A stretch of 64,000 nucleotides of DNA from Sabethes cyaneus (Eukaryota; Arthropoda; Insecta; Diptera; Culicidae): the NCBI RefSeq assembly GCF_943734655.1, contig NC_071355.1:223695527-223759526 (forward strand), written 5' to 3'. Positions 1 to 10,365 of this stretch are shown here, piece by piece. Positions within the stretch are counted from its first letter, which is position 1. Every line of letters begins with the position of its first letter. The notes beneath the pieces were generated by a model. That model had not been told where the DNA came from. It was given only the letters and a program-made list of their open reading frames with translations, and did not search any database. The position numbers and the translations under genes are program-made.

Positions 1-2430
1 CCCTTTGCTTCTTCTTCAGGCGTAGTCTCCGCTTCTTCAGCAGGTGTTGATTCTTTCGGTGCTTCTTCGGAGGAAGTTTCTTGGCCTTCGGCAGGCGTAG
101 TTTCTTCTTCGGGTTTTTCTGCTGGACTAGTTTCTCCTTCAGCCGGTGTGGTCTTCTCCTTTGCTTCTTCTTCAGGCGTAGTGTCCACTTCTTCAGCAGG
201 TGTTGATTCTTTCGGTGCTTCTTCGGAGGAAGTTTCTTGGCCTTCGGCAGGCGTAGTTTCTTCTTCGGGTTTTTCTGCTGGACTAGTTTCTCCTTCAGCC
301 GGTGTGGTCTCCCCCTTTGCTTCTTCTTCAGGCGTAGTCTCCGCTTCTTCAGCAGGTGTTGATTCTTTCGGTGCTTCTTCGGAGGAAGTTTCTTGGCCTT
401 CGGCAGGCGTAGTTTCTTCTTCGGATTTTTTTGCTGGACTAGTTTCTCCTTCATCCGGCGTGGTCTCCTCCTTTGCTTCTTCTTCAGGCGTAGTATCCGC
501 TTCTTCAGCAGGTGTTGATTCATCTTTCGGTGCTTCTTCGGAGGAAGTTTCTTGGCCTTCGGCAGGCGTAGTTTCTTCTTCGGGTTTTTCTGCTGGACTA
601 GTTTCTCCTTCAGTCGGTGTGGTCTCTTCCTTTGCTTCTTCTTCAGGCGTAGTCTCCGCTTCTTCAGCAGGTGTTGATTCATCTTTCGGTGCTTCTTCGG
701 AGGAAGTTTCCTGGCCTTCGGCAGGCGTAGTTTCTTCTTCGGGTTTTTCTGCTGGACTAGTTTCTCCTTCAGCCGGTGTGGTCTCCTTTGCTTCTTCTTC
801 AGGCGTAGTCTCCGCTTCTTCAGCAGGTGTTGATTCTTTCGGTGCTTCTTCGGAGGAAGTTTCCTGGCCTTCGGCAGGCGTAGTTTCTTCTTCGGGTTTT
901 TCTGCTGGACTAGTTTCTCCATCAGTCGGTGTGGTCTCCTCCTTTGCTTCTTCTTCAGGCGTAGTTTCCGCTTCTTCAGCAGGTGTTGATTCATCTTTCG
1001 GTGCTTCTTCGGAGGAAGTTTTCTGGCCTTCGGCAGGCGTAGTTTCTTCTTCGGGTTTTTCTGCTGGACTAGTTTCTCCTTCAGTCGGTGTGGTCTCCTC
1101 CTTTGCTTCTTCTTCAGGCGTAGTATCCGCTTCTTCAGCAGGTGTTGATTCATCTTTCGGTGCTTCTTCGGAGGAAGTTTCTTGGTCTTCGGCAGGCGTA
1201 GTTTCTTCTTCGGGTTTTTCTGCTGGACTAGTTTCTCCTTCAGTCGGTGTGGTCTCCTTTGCTTCTTCTTCAGGCGTAGTCTCCGCTTCTTCAGCAGGCG
1301 TTGATTCATCTCTCTGTGCTTCTTCGGCGGAAGTTTCCTGGCCTTCGGCAGGCGTAGTTTCTTCTTCGGGTTTTTCTGCTGGACTAGTTTCTCCTTCAGC
1401 CGGTGTGGTCTCCTCCTTTGCTGCTTCTTCAGGCGTAGTTTCCGCTTCTTCAGCAGGTGTTGATTCATCTTTCGGTGCTTCTTCAGAGGAATTTTCCTGG
1501 CCTTCGGCAGGCGTAGTTTCTTCTTCGGGCTTTTCTGCTGGACTAGTTTCTCCTTCAGTCGGTGTGGTCTCCTTCTTTGCTTCTTCTTCAGGCGTAGTTT
1601 CCGCTTCTTCAGTAGGTGTTGATTCATCTTTCGGTGCTTCTTCGGAGGAAGTTTCCTGGCCTTCGGCAGGCGTAGTTTCTTCTTCGGGTTTTTCTGCTGG
1701 ACTAGTTTCTCCTTCAGCCGGTGTGGTCTCCTCTTTTTCTAATTCAGGCGTAGTTTTCGCATCTTCAGCAGGTGTTGATTCATCTTTCGGTACTTCTTCG
1801 GAGGAAGTTTCCTGGCCTTCGGCAGGCGTAGTTTCTTCTTCAGGTTTTTTTGCTGGACTAGTTTCTCCTTCAGCCGGTGTGGTCTCCTCCTTTGCTTCTT
1901 CTTCAGGCGTAGCTTCCACTTCTTCAGCAGGTGTTGATTCATCTTTCGGTGCTTCTTCGGAGGAAGTTTCTTGTCCTTCTGCAGACGTAGTTTCTTCTTC
2001 GGGTTTTTCTGCTGGACTAGTTTCTTCTTCAGCCGCTGTGGTCTCCTCCTTTGCTTCTTCTTCAGGCGTAGCTTCCACTTCTTCAGCAGGTGTTGATTCA
2101 TCTTTCGGTGCTTCTTCGGAGGAAGTTTCTTGTCCTTCTGCAGACGTAGTTTCTTCTTCGGGTTTTTCTGCTGGACTAGTGTCTTCTTCAGCCGCTGTGG
2201 TCTCCTTCTTTGCTTCTTCTTCAGGCGTAGTTTCCGCTACTTCAGCAGGTGTTGATTCACCTTTCGGTGCTTCTTCGGAAGAAGTTTCCTCTCCTTCTGC
2301 AGGCGTGGTTTCTTCGTATTTTTCTGCTGGACTAGTTTCTCCTTCAGCCGGTGTGGTCTCCTTTGCTTCTTCTTCAGGCGTAGTTTCCGCTTCTTCAGCA
2401 GGTGTTGATTCATCTTTCGGTGCTTTTTCC
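1..2430 (-). repeat. Coding tandem repeat, 16 units of about 156-159 bp
   Basis: Sixteen units follow one another, marked by the recurring plus-strand motif GCAGGTGTTGATT (first near 42, last near 2398). Unit length varies by whole codons: most later units carry an extra GAT/GAA codon (plus-strand GATTCATCT against GATTCT), and several lack one or two codons at the unit join (CTCCTTTGC against CTCCTCCTTTGC). All indels keep the minus-strand frame. Central units are nearly identical. The units nearest the N-terminus (about 1740-2430) are the most diverged, as expected when unequal exchange homogenises the middle of an array. Confidence 0.95.
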
Positions 2431-2797
2431 GAAGTAGATTGCTCTCCTCCAATAGGTGTAGTTTCTTTAGTAGAATTGCCATTCTCTTCGGATGGATCTG
2501 TTCGTTTTAATATTTTTTCTATGTCCTTTATTATATCAGGTACATTGTGCTTGGTTATTGTTGGAAGAGGTTCGGTTATAGGAAAAAGTTTTCTTAGGAG
2601 TTGGTCAAGTTTCAGCGCGACCTGATTGCGTATCATATTGAAGATGTTTGCTTCTACTTCATTGGTTACCTGAAATTTTAATAGTTAAATTATTCTGCTT
2701 AATTTTTCCATCGAGTTTACTTTAACACTGCCTAACTGTAACTTACTAAATTTATCAGCAGTAGCAGACATAGTGTATGCTTTAGCGTTTTCGTCAT
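1..2797 (-). CDS. Secreted acidic Glu/Pro/Thr-rich tandem-repeat protein (two exons, 3' end outside window)
   Basis: Read on the minus strand. Exon 1 (2797-2747) encodes MTKTLKHTLCLLLLINL, a typical signal peptide, and ends at a consensus donor GTAAGT (2746-2741). A 77-nt intron follows; its acceptor TTTCAG ends at 2670, and exon 2 resumes in phase 0 at 2669 with VTNEVEANIFNMIRNQVA. A leader of about 75 residues (amphipathic, Leu/Lys/Ile-rich) precedes about 800 residues of repeats such as ETTPAEGETSPAEKPEEE, which stay open to position 1. The protein is strongly acidic, with many Thr/Ser-Pro contexts suited to O-glycosylation, so it is probably secreted and mucin-like. I do not recognise the family. 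The neighbouring promoter (2853-2891) fits this start. The plus-strand frame over the same DNA is open only because the repeats lack stop triplets in that phase. Strand and exon structure are well supported; function is unknown. Confidence 0.8.
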
Positions 2798-2852
2798 ATT
2801 TTTCTTCTTATATTAGTAAAGTCGCACGTCGACGATGGTTGCTGAATAAATT

Positions 2853-2891
2853 ACTGATCACGCTTCATGACTGTTTTGTTTTACATTTATA
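2853..2891 (-). promoter_or_regulatory. Core promoter of the repeat-protein gene: TATA box and TCAGT initiator
   Basis: On the minus strand TATAAA lies at 2891-2886 and the arthropod initiator TCAGT at 2857-2853, with the predicted +1 A at 2855. The spacing of 36 nt is slightly longer than the usual 30 or so. A start there gives a 5' UTR of about 58 nt before the ATG at 2797. This is inference from motifs only. Confidence 0.5.
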
Positions 2892-2897
2892 ATATTC

Positions 2898-5800
2898 ATG
2901 TCTGGCTACAGTTGTTGATTCAGTTGTGATTGATGATAGCTACAAACTGGACAAATATTGTTCCTAGAAATCGGTTGTTGCAGTTTAGTTTTTCCTCTCC
3001 AAAACACGTGATTGGATTTACGTAATTGTTCTTGATCTAATATTATCGTAAATTGTTACTCTGACATTAATTTATTATAATGATGGTTTATTTTGTAAAG
3101 GTATTTGTGGAATATGCTTTGAAGACGGAGATTCAGAGTGTACACTACATACAAATTAGGTCAATAAATGTATCGCACGTGTTATTCCATTATATTGATT
3201 TATTATCGAGCACCATTCTGTAAGTATGTTTATCAACTTGAGTAAACAGAAAAAATCTGTTCATAAGTACAAACGCTATTCCCTGTCGTTTATTTTGTAT
3301 GGCTCTTGGATGTTGTGAACGTTCAAGATTGTGCTAAAATAAAATTTTAGATTATGGATTAGGACATTCATATAAATTAAATTCGATTAGTAATTTCAGA
3401 TGGTGAAGGTGATCATATTAAGTATTAATCATATCAGTTCTCAGTTATAACGTATTGAATGAAAACAATTCAAGGTGTACATTCGTGGTTCTTGTGTATG
3501 TTTTTATGGTGAATTTCGTATGATGAATTACTTGCTACACACTTCAAAAAATCTTGTAATCTTACGTCTTCTGACATGCACATGGAACATTGCAAATCAA
3601 TCATATAAAATTACGTGTTATTTCGCTTACAGGCTTATGTATTACGTTTGGCTTGATTTAAAAATATATTTTTAAAAACGGTTCAGGCTATTTACGTTTT
3701 ATTTAATGGAAAAATATATCGGATTTCAGTTTACGTCGAATGTGAGATTCATTTTTTCGTTCTGTGTAGAGGATATCGATCATCAATCATTGTGTGCAAT
3801 CATTAATATGTAGGCTCAAATCATTTTCATAAACAGATTTAAATACTGGCGGTTGGGCTCTGAGACGTTTTTACAATTTATTATAAATACCATTGCTTTG
3901 TGTACACTTGACAATGACTAGAACTGAAAAAAGCCATTCCATCCAATGAGAGACGTTACAGTCAGTCGTGAACCGCTCAAATCACGATGAAATCAAATTA
4001 ATACAAAACCACAAAAGCTCACTCAAAATCCATTCATGTGCCAAACCTGGCCGTGGCCACTTAATGTTCATCAGTTTGTTCCTTCTTCTTCGTCGACACC
4101 TTCGCAATCACTGACAGTGCGAGCTATTCTTACCTAATCCAGCATCAGTTTAGTGCGGTTGTCACTTCTTAATTTTTCTCTTTTCTATGGATCATCGCAC
4201 ATCGTAAAGAAAATCCAGTAACTGCGTACACGATTCATCCGCAGGGTGAGAAATAATTCCAACCATGGCGAATCTTCTCATCTTGTCATCCTGGCCAGAC
4301 TAAAATGGAAAAAATAACAAAAGTTCAATCTCTGCGATCTTACGAAGTTCAATCCAGCTTGATCATCTTGCCTTACCTTTTGAGGCTTCCAGTCAGGCGG
4401 CGATCTTCGTTCGCAGCAAACCCACGTAGAGATCCAATTTCACGCCATAGAGGAATAATATTCTATACATTACCAATTGGACATGCACCCGAGCCAATCG
4501 AACTGGAGGGCTTATTTGACGGCACGGGACTGTATTCAGGATGCGCTGCATTAAAAATATATTCTGTTTCAAGACGTGGTAGTAAAGGGTAAAATATCAA
4601 GTAAATCTTTAAAATTTCGCAAAGTGTTTAAACTGTTTATTAGAATTATTTTGGCCGTGGAAGCTTTTCAGTATGAGCTCCCATTATTATACAATTAAGT
4701 AATGCCTAAAATCTTAATCCGGTTTAAAAAAATATCAACATCAGATTATTTTTAGCCACCAAAGCATTTTCATTCGCTTATCTACTCCATAAAACCTATT
4801 CCGTCTGTGCTGGTGCCTATCTATTATGGTATCGAGAACGAGTTGAGAACATCTGCTGGATCGACTGAAATCGCTTTTCGAGAAAGGGAAAAAGTTCGTA
4901 AAACGCAAGCTTTTCGTTCTTTGAAGTGTGCCGACTGGAAAGCGAACTCACCGAGAGAGGTGCTAAAGTAAAATAAATTCTGACCGAGAACTGGTTTCCT
5001 GTTTTCGGCTTGTACAGATTCCACCACTTTAGAGGCTAAACCAATCTTACACAGGTCTTAGTCGAGCTGTCGAGCCGGCAGCCGGCGCAGTAATCGCCGA
5101 TGCATAATCCTGTTATTTTTGCATTTCTCATAAATATAAGCGTATTGAAGATCATCATTTGTAAAATTCGCTGATTAATAGTCGTCCTTCTCAACTTTTT
5201 ATTATTATTATTGAAGACCAGGTGTTTTGTTGAAATTCGGGAAGCAGGCTTGCTCAACAATAATGTCACACTAATATATCACGAAGTTCAAAGGAAAGGC
5301 GACAGTTTTCCGCCAGTTTCAACCTGGGTGGCCACACTCCAACAAACACCAAAAGAGGCAAGATTAGTAGGTGGGCTTTTAGCTATCACAAGCTCTAGTC
5401 CTGAGTTAGGGGATAGTGTGAATGAAGAAAGACTATTAATAATCGCTGTTTATTCTGCCATATGGCCCTGTCAAGCAAACTTTCCGAGTGTCAGATATGT
5501 TTAGTTAGATTTTTAGTTATAAATGGAGGTAGCGCAGTTTCTCAACTCAATTGTATGCTAATGACTACGAGATCGAGTCATTTGAAGGAGCACAGCTGTT
5601 CATTAGTTTCGCAAACCTTCGAAAGCAGGCTTGAAAAAAAAATGTTTTTCTTAATCACAGCAAATGAATCTTGTCGTAAGTGGTGTGAAATATTATTTGA
5701 GCGAAGATTTCCTTAGGATTGCCTACTGGTCGTACGAGGATTGATGTCGTTAGTGTGTTCCTATATTTGGACGAACCAGGGTGGCTTCTGCACATTAAGC

Positions 5801-6250
5801 CATATTAGGCATCCAGCAAGCACAACCAACCAACCAGGCTGCCGCGCACAAGATTACGCGCGCAGGTTAGGTTACATGCCACATGATCAATGTAATTACA
5901 CTCTTGTTGTTGCTTTGACCAGACAGCAGAAGTTCACCGCCCGCTTTCAAGTGTTCAGCCATGTAATTATTTACAATTATTCCATAAAAAGCACTATTTA
6001 AATTTGAAAATACTCCGATTTTGTTCAAAACTAGTTTTCTCTTCCTTTTTTTTTAGATTTTTTAAATAAATCATAGCTTCAAAAGCTACCACTAAACCGT
6101 TTGTAATGATGTTGGAATCAAAATTTTAATAATACTCAGAAAAATTATCGCAAAATTTAATTTGTTTTATAATTACAAAAGCTTTAATAAAGTCCGTTAT
6201 GTCATGTTCGTGGCGTTAGTGTTTTATATTTTTTTCTAGAAAGCTGAACA
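2898..6250. other. AT-rich intergenic DNA, no gene supported
   Basis: Only short open frames (under 100 codons) occur here, with no recognisable domain, no credible splice sites linking them and no shared repeat structure that I can see. It is the upstream flank of the divergent repeat-protein gene and may hold regulatory DNA. A slightly more GC-rich patch at 4,020-4,600 contains a 95-codon open frame that I could not assign. Confidence 0.5.
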
Positions 6251-7256
6251 CTAGTTGACCCGATAAACTTCGTATTGCCACAAATTAAAATGCGTTGTAC
6301 GTAAATCGTAATCGTCACAATCTCGAGTTTAGCAAGTTTCTGAGGAGCTTCACCTTAGATAATTCATTTTGCAGGTTACGTCACTATGAAAGCTTTTAAA
6401 TTTAACTACCTATTTAAATTTACAAATTTTCATTTTTTCCTCACAGTAAAGTAGAAAACAATCCACCCGTTACTTAGCCAGATAAAATAAAGCGGATAGC
6501 ACTTAAATATTCCCCGTGATTGTACAACGTTTCGCCGAATACCATTTCGCGAAAATCCTTACGCGGAATGTACCATTTCACGGAAAACCTCTTCGTGGAA
6601 AGTACCATTTCGATCCTCGGGGTGATCCTCTCCTTAGTCGTTGTTGCTCGTTCGGACGCAACTGAAGGAAAATAATAGAGGTCAGTAGACCTAGGGAAAC
6701 AAATAAACCTAAACAGAGGTGATTTTGGCGGGGGGTTTTTGGTGGTCTTGTTGTTGTCTATTATGTTTTATGGAAGAGTCTAAAATTTCTCGAGTTGGAT
6801 TAGTTTTTGAGTTACGCAAAAAATTCAGTTTGTATGAGAGTCCTTATTCCCCTACATGGTGTTTGAGGTGTCTCAAACCATCAAAAAAATCCTGCTTACA
6901 AAATCCCCTACATGCCAAATTTGGTTCCATTTGCTTGATTGAAGAAAGTTGTATTTCATTTGTATGAGAAACCCCCTTCTAAAAAGGGAAGGGGTCCTAA
7001 TTCATCATATAAAAAATTCTTGCCTCCAAAAACCTTCACATGCCAAATTTGTTTCCATTTGATTGATTAGTTTTCGAGTTATGAGAAAATTTGCATTTCA
7101 TTTGTATGGGAGCCCCCCCTCCTAAAATGGGGAGGGGTCCTAATTCATCATAGAAAAAATTCATGCCCTCAAAAACTTTCATATGCCAAATTTGGTTCCA
7201 TTTGTTTGATTAGTTCTCGAGTTATGAGAAAATTTGTATATAGTTTGTATAGCAGA

Positions 7257-8597
7257 CCCGAGCAGGAGCGAAGAGCAAAATAATATAAAAACAATATCGA
7301 ACTGTTATAATGCTATAGGGGAACTGTGGGTAAGACGAACAGGGTGGGTAAGACGGACAGGTGGTTGATTCTACCAGTTAAGCATTAAAATTCGTAAATA
7401 TTTTGATGAGAATCCAACCATCTTGCTATCTCATGACGTCTGAACGTTTCCATCATCATTTAGAACTTTCAAATTTTGATAAAGTACAGAAAAACTGAAA
7501 ATTGTAAGTGATTCGCTTTAAAAAAATGTATAATGATGGGGTGAAATGGACAACTGCTAGTGTGGGTGATGGTCAGTGAACATATTATAATAAAATTGTT
7601 GATTTTGCTTCTTAGTAATATCTCATGCATATAAATGAAAATTTAACCGGCAAATGTGGACTTCAAACAAATTAGCAGCAGCCAGGCATGGAATAGATTT
7701 TAGAATTGTTATTTATATTGCCGCTGTCAAACAATTTTTGATTGTCTGCCACTGGGTGGTAGCGGGGGGGGGGGGCAACTGCCCCTTTCACTTTTTGCAC
7801 GATACACCAACATATTTTACGTATTACAATTTGTTAATGGTCAAAAATAATAATATGCTCTCAGTTGGGGCGAATACCTGTCCATCTTACCCCCACACAT
7901 TGTCCGTTTCACCCGCAGCACTAAAAAAGTATATTTTTTCGGACCATTTTTAAAACGCAAAATACACATCGAAAAACATTTTTTGTTAAATATTTCAGTA
8001 GCCGCTTTTGAAAACAATATATTGAACTGAAGTAAACTGTATTTAGATTTTATAAATAATAAGCTCTCTGTATTGTATTACATGTTCTTCTTAACCTGTT
8101 CGTCTTACCCACAGTTACCCTATTTTGTTATTAGACAGATATGGAGATTCATTGATAACACATTTTGTTATTGAGTAGATATTTAAAACGATGGTTGTAA
8201 GATGAACTTAATAACTGATTTTGTTATCATAGCATATTATGACCTTGAAATGACATTCGATATATTTCATACAATTTTTTTATTGATTAAAGAGATTTTA
8301 GATTATAAATATTTTATAAAATGATTTTTAGATATCTCATATACTATTGCATTTGTTATTCAATACCTTAATAATACTAAAATATGTTATTCTAAACTCT
8401 AAATACAGTCATGTTATTGCTTTGTTATGCAAATAACACAAGTAGTTATTCTTTTGGCCTTAAAGGAGTAAAATTTTGAAATTATTTTTTGTTATTTTAC
8501 CAACTATGTCAGCCAAAACAAGACCAAATTTTGATATGAGTTATTCGATTTCCAATAACACATGTTGATACTATTTTGCTCTTCGCTCCTGCTCGGG
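7257..8597. mobile_element. TIR element with perfect 26-bp inverted termini, nested in the Helitron-like repeat
   Basis: Both ends begin CCCGAGCAGGAGCGAAGAGC and stay identical for 26 bp in inverted orientation (7257-7282, 8572-8597). The flanks continue the Helitron-like repeat on either side. A 2-bp GA occurs just outside both ends and may be the target duplication. No transposase is visible. The interior is AT-rich with many TGTTAT/ATAACA words and carries a second MITE at 7318-8120. It is a non-autonomous DNA transposon of a family I cannot name. Confidence 0.8.
7318..8120. mobile_element. TA-flanked MITE with GGGGAACTGTGGGTAAGACG termini
   Basis: The left end GGGGAACTGTGGGTAAGACG and the right end, read inverted as GGGTAACTGTGGGTAAGACG, match at 19 of 20 positions and continue for a further 6 bp (GAACAGG region). 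TA dinucleotides flank both ends (7316-7317 and 8121-8122), the target duplication of Tc1/mariner-type elements. Inside, short copies of GGTAAGACGGACAG and its inverse recur. No transposase frame is present. Confidence 0.85.
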
Positions 8598-8842
8598 GAG
8601 CCTAAAATGGGGAGGGTCTTAATTCATCATAGAAAAAAATCTTGCTTCCAAAGACTTTCATATGCCAAATTTGGTTCCATTGATTGATTAGTTCTCGAGT
8701 TATGCAGAAATTTGTGTTTCATTTGTATGCGAGCCCCCCCCCCCCCTCTTAGTGGGAGGAGGGGTCTCTAACCATCATAAGAACCTTCCTCGGCCCCGAA
8801 AACCGCTAGATGCAAATTCTCAGTATTTCAGTATCTCAATCA

Positions 8843-10354
8843 TTACAGAGTTATTAAACATTTTTAGTTTTCGGTGCTGTTTGCCTTAAATTAGCCCTAG
8901 TACAAAAAGTATGGTAGCTAGCCCAGTTCTGTTGCTTTCATTTAAAATCTTCCTACTTCATAAAATTAAGTAACTTTTCAAAAGCAAACAACTTTGAAAT
9001 AAGCATTTCTCAAAGTGTTCTCATCAAATTTCTCCTAAAAAAGTGTGATAAAACTGATTGTTTTTGTTTTCCAATTTAAAGATCAGGTACCGTTCTACAA
9101 TTTCTTCTTTGACGTAAAACGCCTATCTCCTTTAGTTTCGTTGCAATTTTATTTTAAACGTGTCGTGTTCGGTGCTGAATTAGTATCAGAAAACTGCACG
9201 AATTCATTCATCACGCATAGCACGCTAGATCATCGCGTGCGACGGGCACGGTTTGACGCGTTTGGAAAACATACAGACTTCTCTGATCTCTCTAGGAGGT
9301 TCCTAAAAACGATTGCGGCATCGAAATGTATTTTCCGGAACAACGCGCGGACATTCAACTTCGCTATGGCTTTGCTAATTGTGTAGCAACAAGAGCCCAG
9401 CAGAATTCTGTAATTGTAGATTTTCCGACCGACGCGACGGTTACCTAATACAAGTAAATACAAATCCAGCAGTATTCGTTTTATTACATAATAATTTAAT
9501 TCAAGAACTTTTACGACAATGCACCGTCGCTTCCCAGAAGGAACATTATTTTCAACGAGGCTTCGAGGAAACAGCATCAATAAGTGGCGACAGCGATTGA
9601 TCATGAAATTTCGCGGATTGTGAGAAATAACAAGCATAAATGAAGTCGTGCCACAGCCCCGTGTCACACTAGAAGGTGTGGAGCGTGTTGATTCGGGTAA
9701 AAACGCATCATTTCCACACTACAGGTACAAGAGTTGCTGCCTGCGAGTTAGCCTAAGCGGCTTGAGGTTTGTGCAATTATGCAAGCAAAAGTGGAGGCGA
9801 ACCCTCAATTTATGAAAAACATTGTTGTTGCTGTTATTGTTTTTCATTCGTGTCACACCATGTTCGTCGCACACGGCGATCTAGTGTGCTATGCGTGATG
9901 TATGAATTCGTGCAATTTTCAGATACTAGTTCAACACTTAACACGTTGCGTTTAAAATTAAATTGCGACGAAACTAAAGGAGATAGCCGTTTCACGCCAA
10001 AGAACGAATTATAAAACGATACCAGAGCTTCAAATCGATAGACAAAAGCAATCAACATTATCATACTTTTTGTAGTAGTAATTTGATGAAAACACCTTGA
10101 GATACAGACTCGAATGAACGCCTTGCGTTTAAAAAGTCAGCTATTTGCGTTGAGAAACAATCATTTCAAAGTTTTTTGCTTCTGAAAAGTTACAAACTTT
10201 CATGAAATATGAAGTTTAAAGGCAATTTTTTGTACAAAATTTTCTTAGCTTTCGAATGAAAGCAACAGAATCGAGCTAGATAGCATACTTTTTGTACTAA
10301 AGGTATTTTAAGGCAAACAGAACCGAAAACTAAGGATGATTAAAAACTCTGTAA
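8843..10354. repeat. Large inverted repeat (arms about 410-500 bp, spacer about 590 bp)
   Basis: The left arm (about 8843-9260) starts ACAGAGTTATTAAACATTTT. The right arm (about 9850-10354) is its diverged reverse complement and ends AAAACTCTGTAA. Matching islands include AGTTTTCGGT, TACAAAAAGTATG, TCTCCTTTAGTTTCG and a block around the ATTCAT-CACGCATAGCACG string. The similar proteins readable from each arm (near 9045 plus and 10064 minus) follow from this symmetry. The spacer has no recognised gene. It is either a fold-back element or an old inverted duplication. A transcript through it would fold into a long imperfect hairpin. Confidence 0.7.
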
Positions 10355-10365
10355 CCATTCAAATT

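Larger units (their letters stand above)
6251..8815 (-). mobile_element. Helitron-like repeat, minus strand, 3' end intact, interrupted by nested insertions
   Basis: The 3' end, read on the minus strand, closes with CGAAGTTTATCGGGTCAACTAG at 6251 followed by T. It matches the ends of the two copies at 55.5-59.8 kb. The body holds the same internal unit (AACTCGAGAACTAATCAA, AAATTTGGCAT, purine/pyrimidine CCCCTCCCC runs) at 6780-7250 and again at 8598-8780. The 5' TCTATACC terminus is not recognisable. Sequence at about 6340-6720 does not match the other copies and includes degenerate TACCATTTCGCGGAAA repeats, probably a separate insertion. The nested element at 7257-8597 splits the repeat body. 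Confidence 0.75.

Noticed and set aside
1739..2482. Lys/Leu/Arg-rich minus-strand open frames
   Set aside because: Out-of-phase readings of the same repeats as the real minus-strand frame.
148..2625. 825-codon plus-strand open frame, Ser/Val/Gly/Ala-rich
   Set aside because: It lies opposite a minus-strand gene that has promoter motifs, signal peptide, intron and phase match; the plus frame has no comparable start and is a by-product of the repeat composition.
9045..10064. Two similar short proteins in opposite orientation
   Set aside because: Explained by the inverted repeat; no domain, and similarity extends beyond the frames into non-coding sequence.
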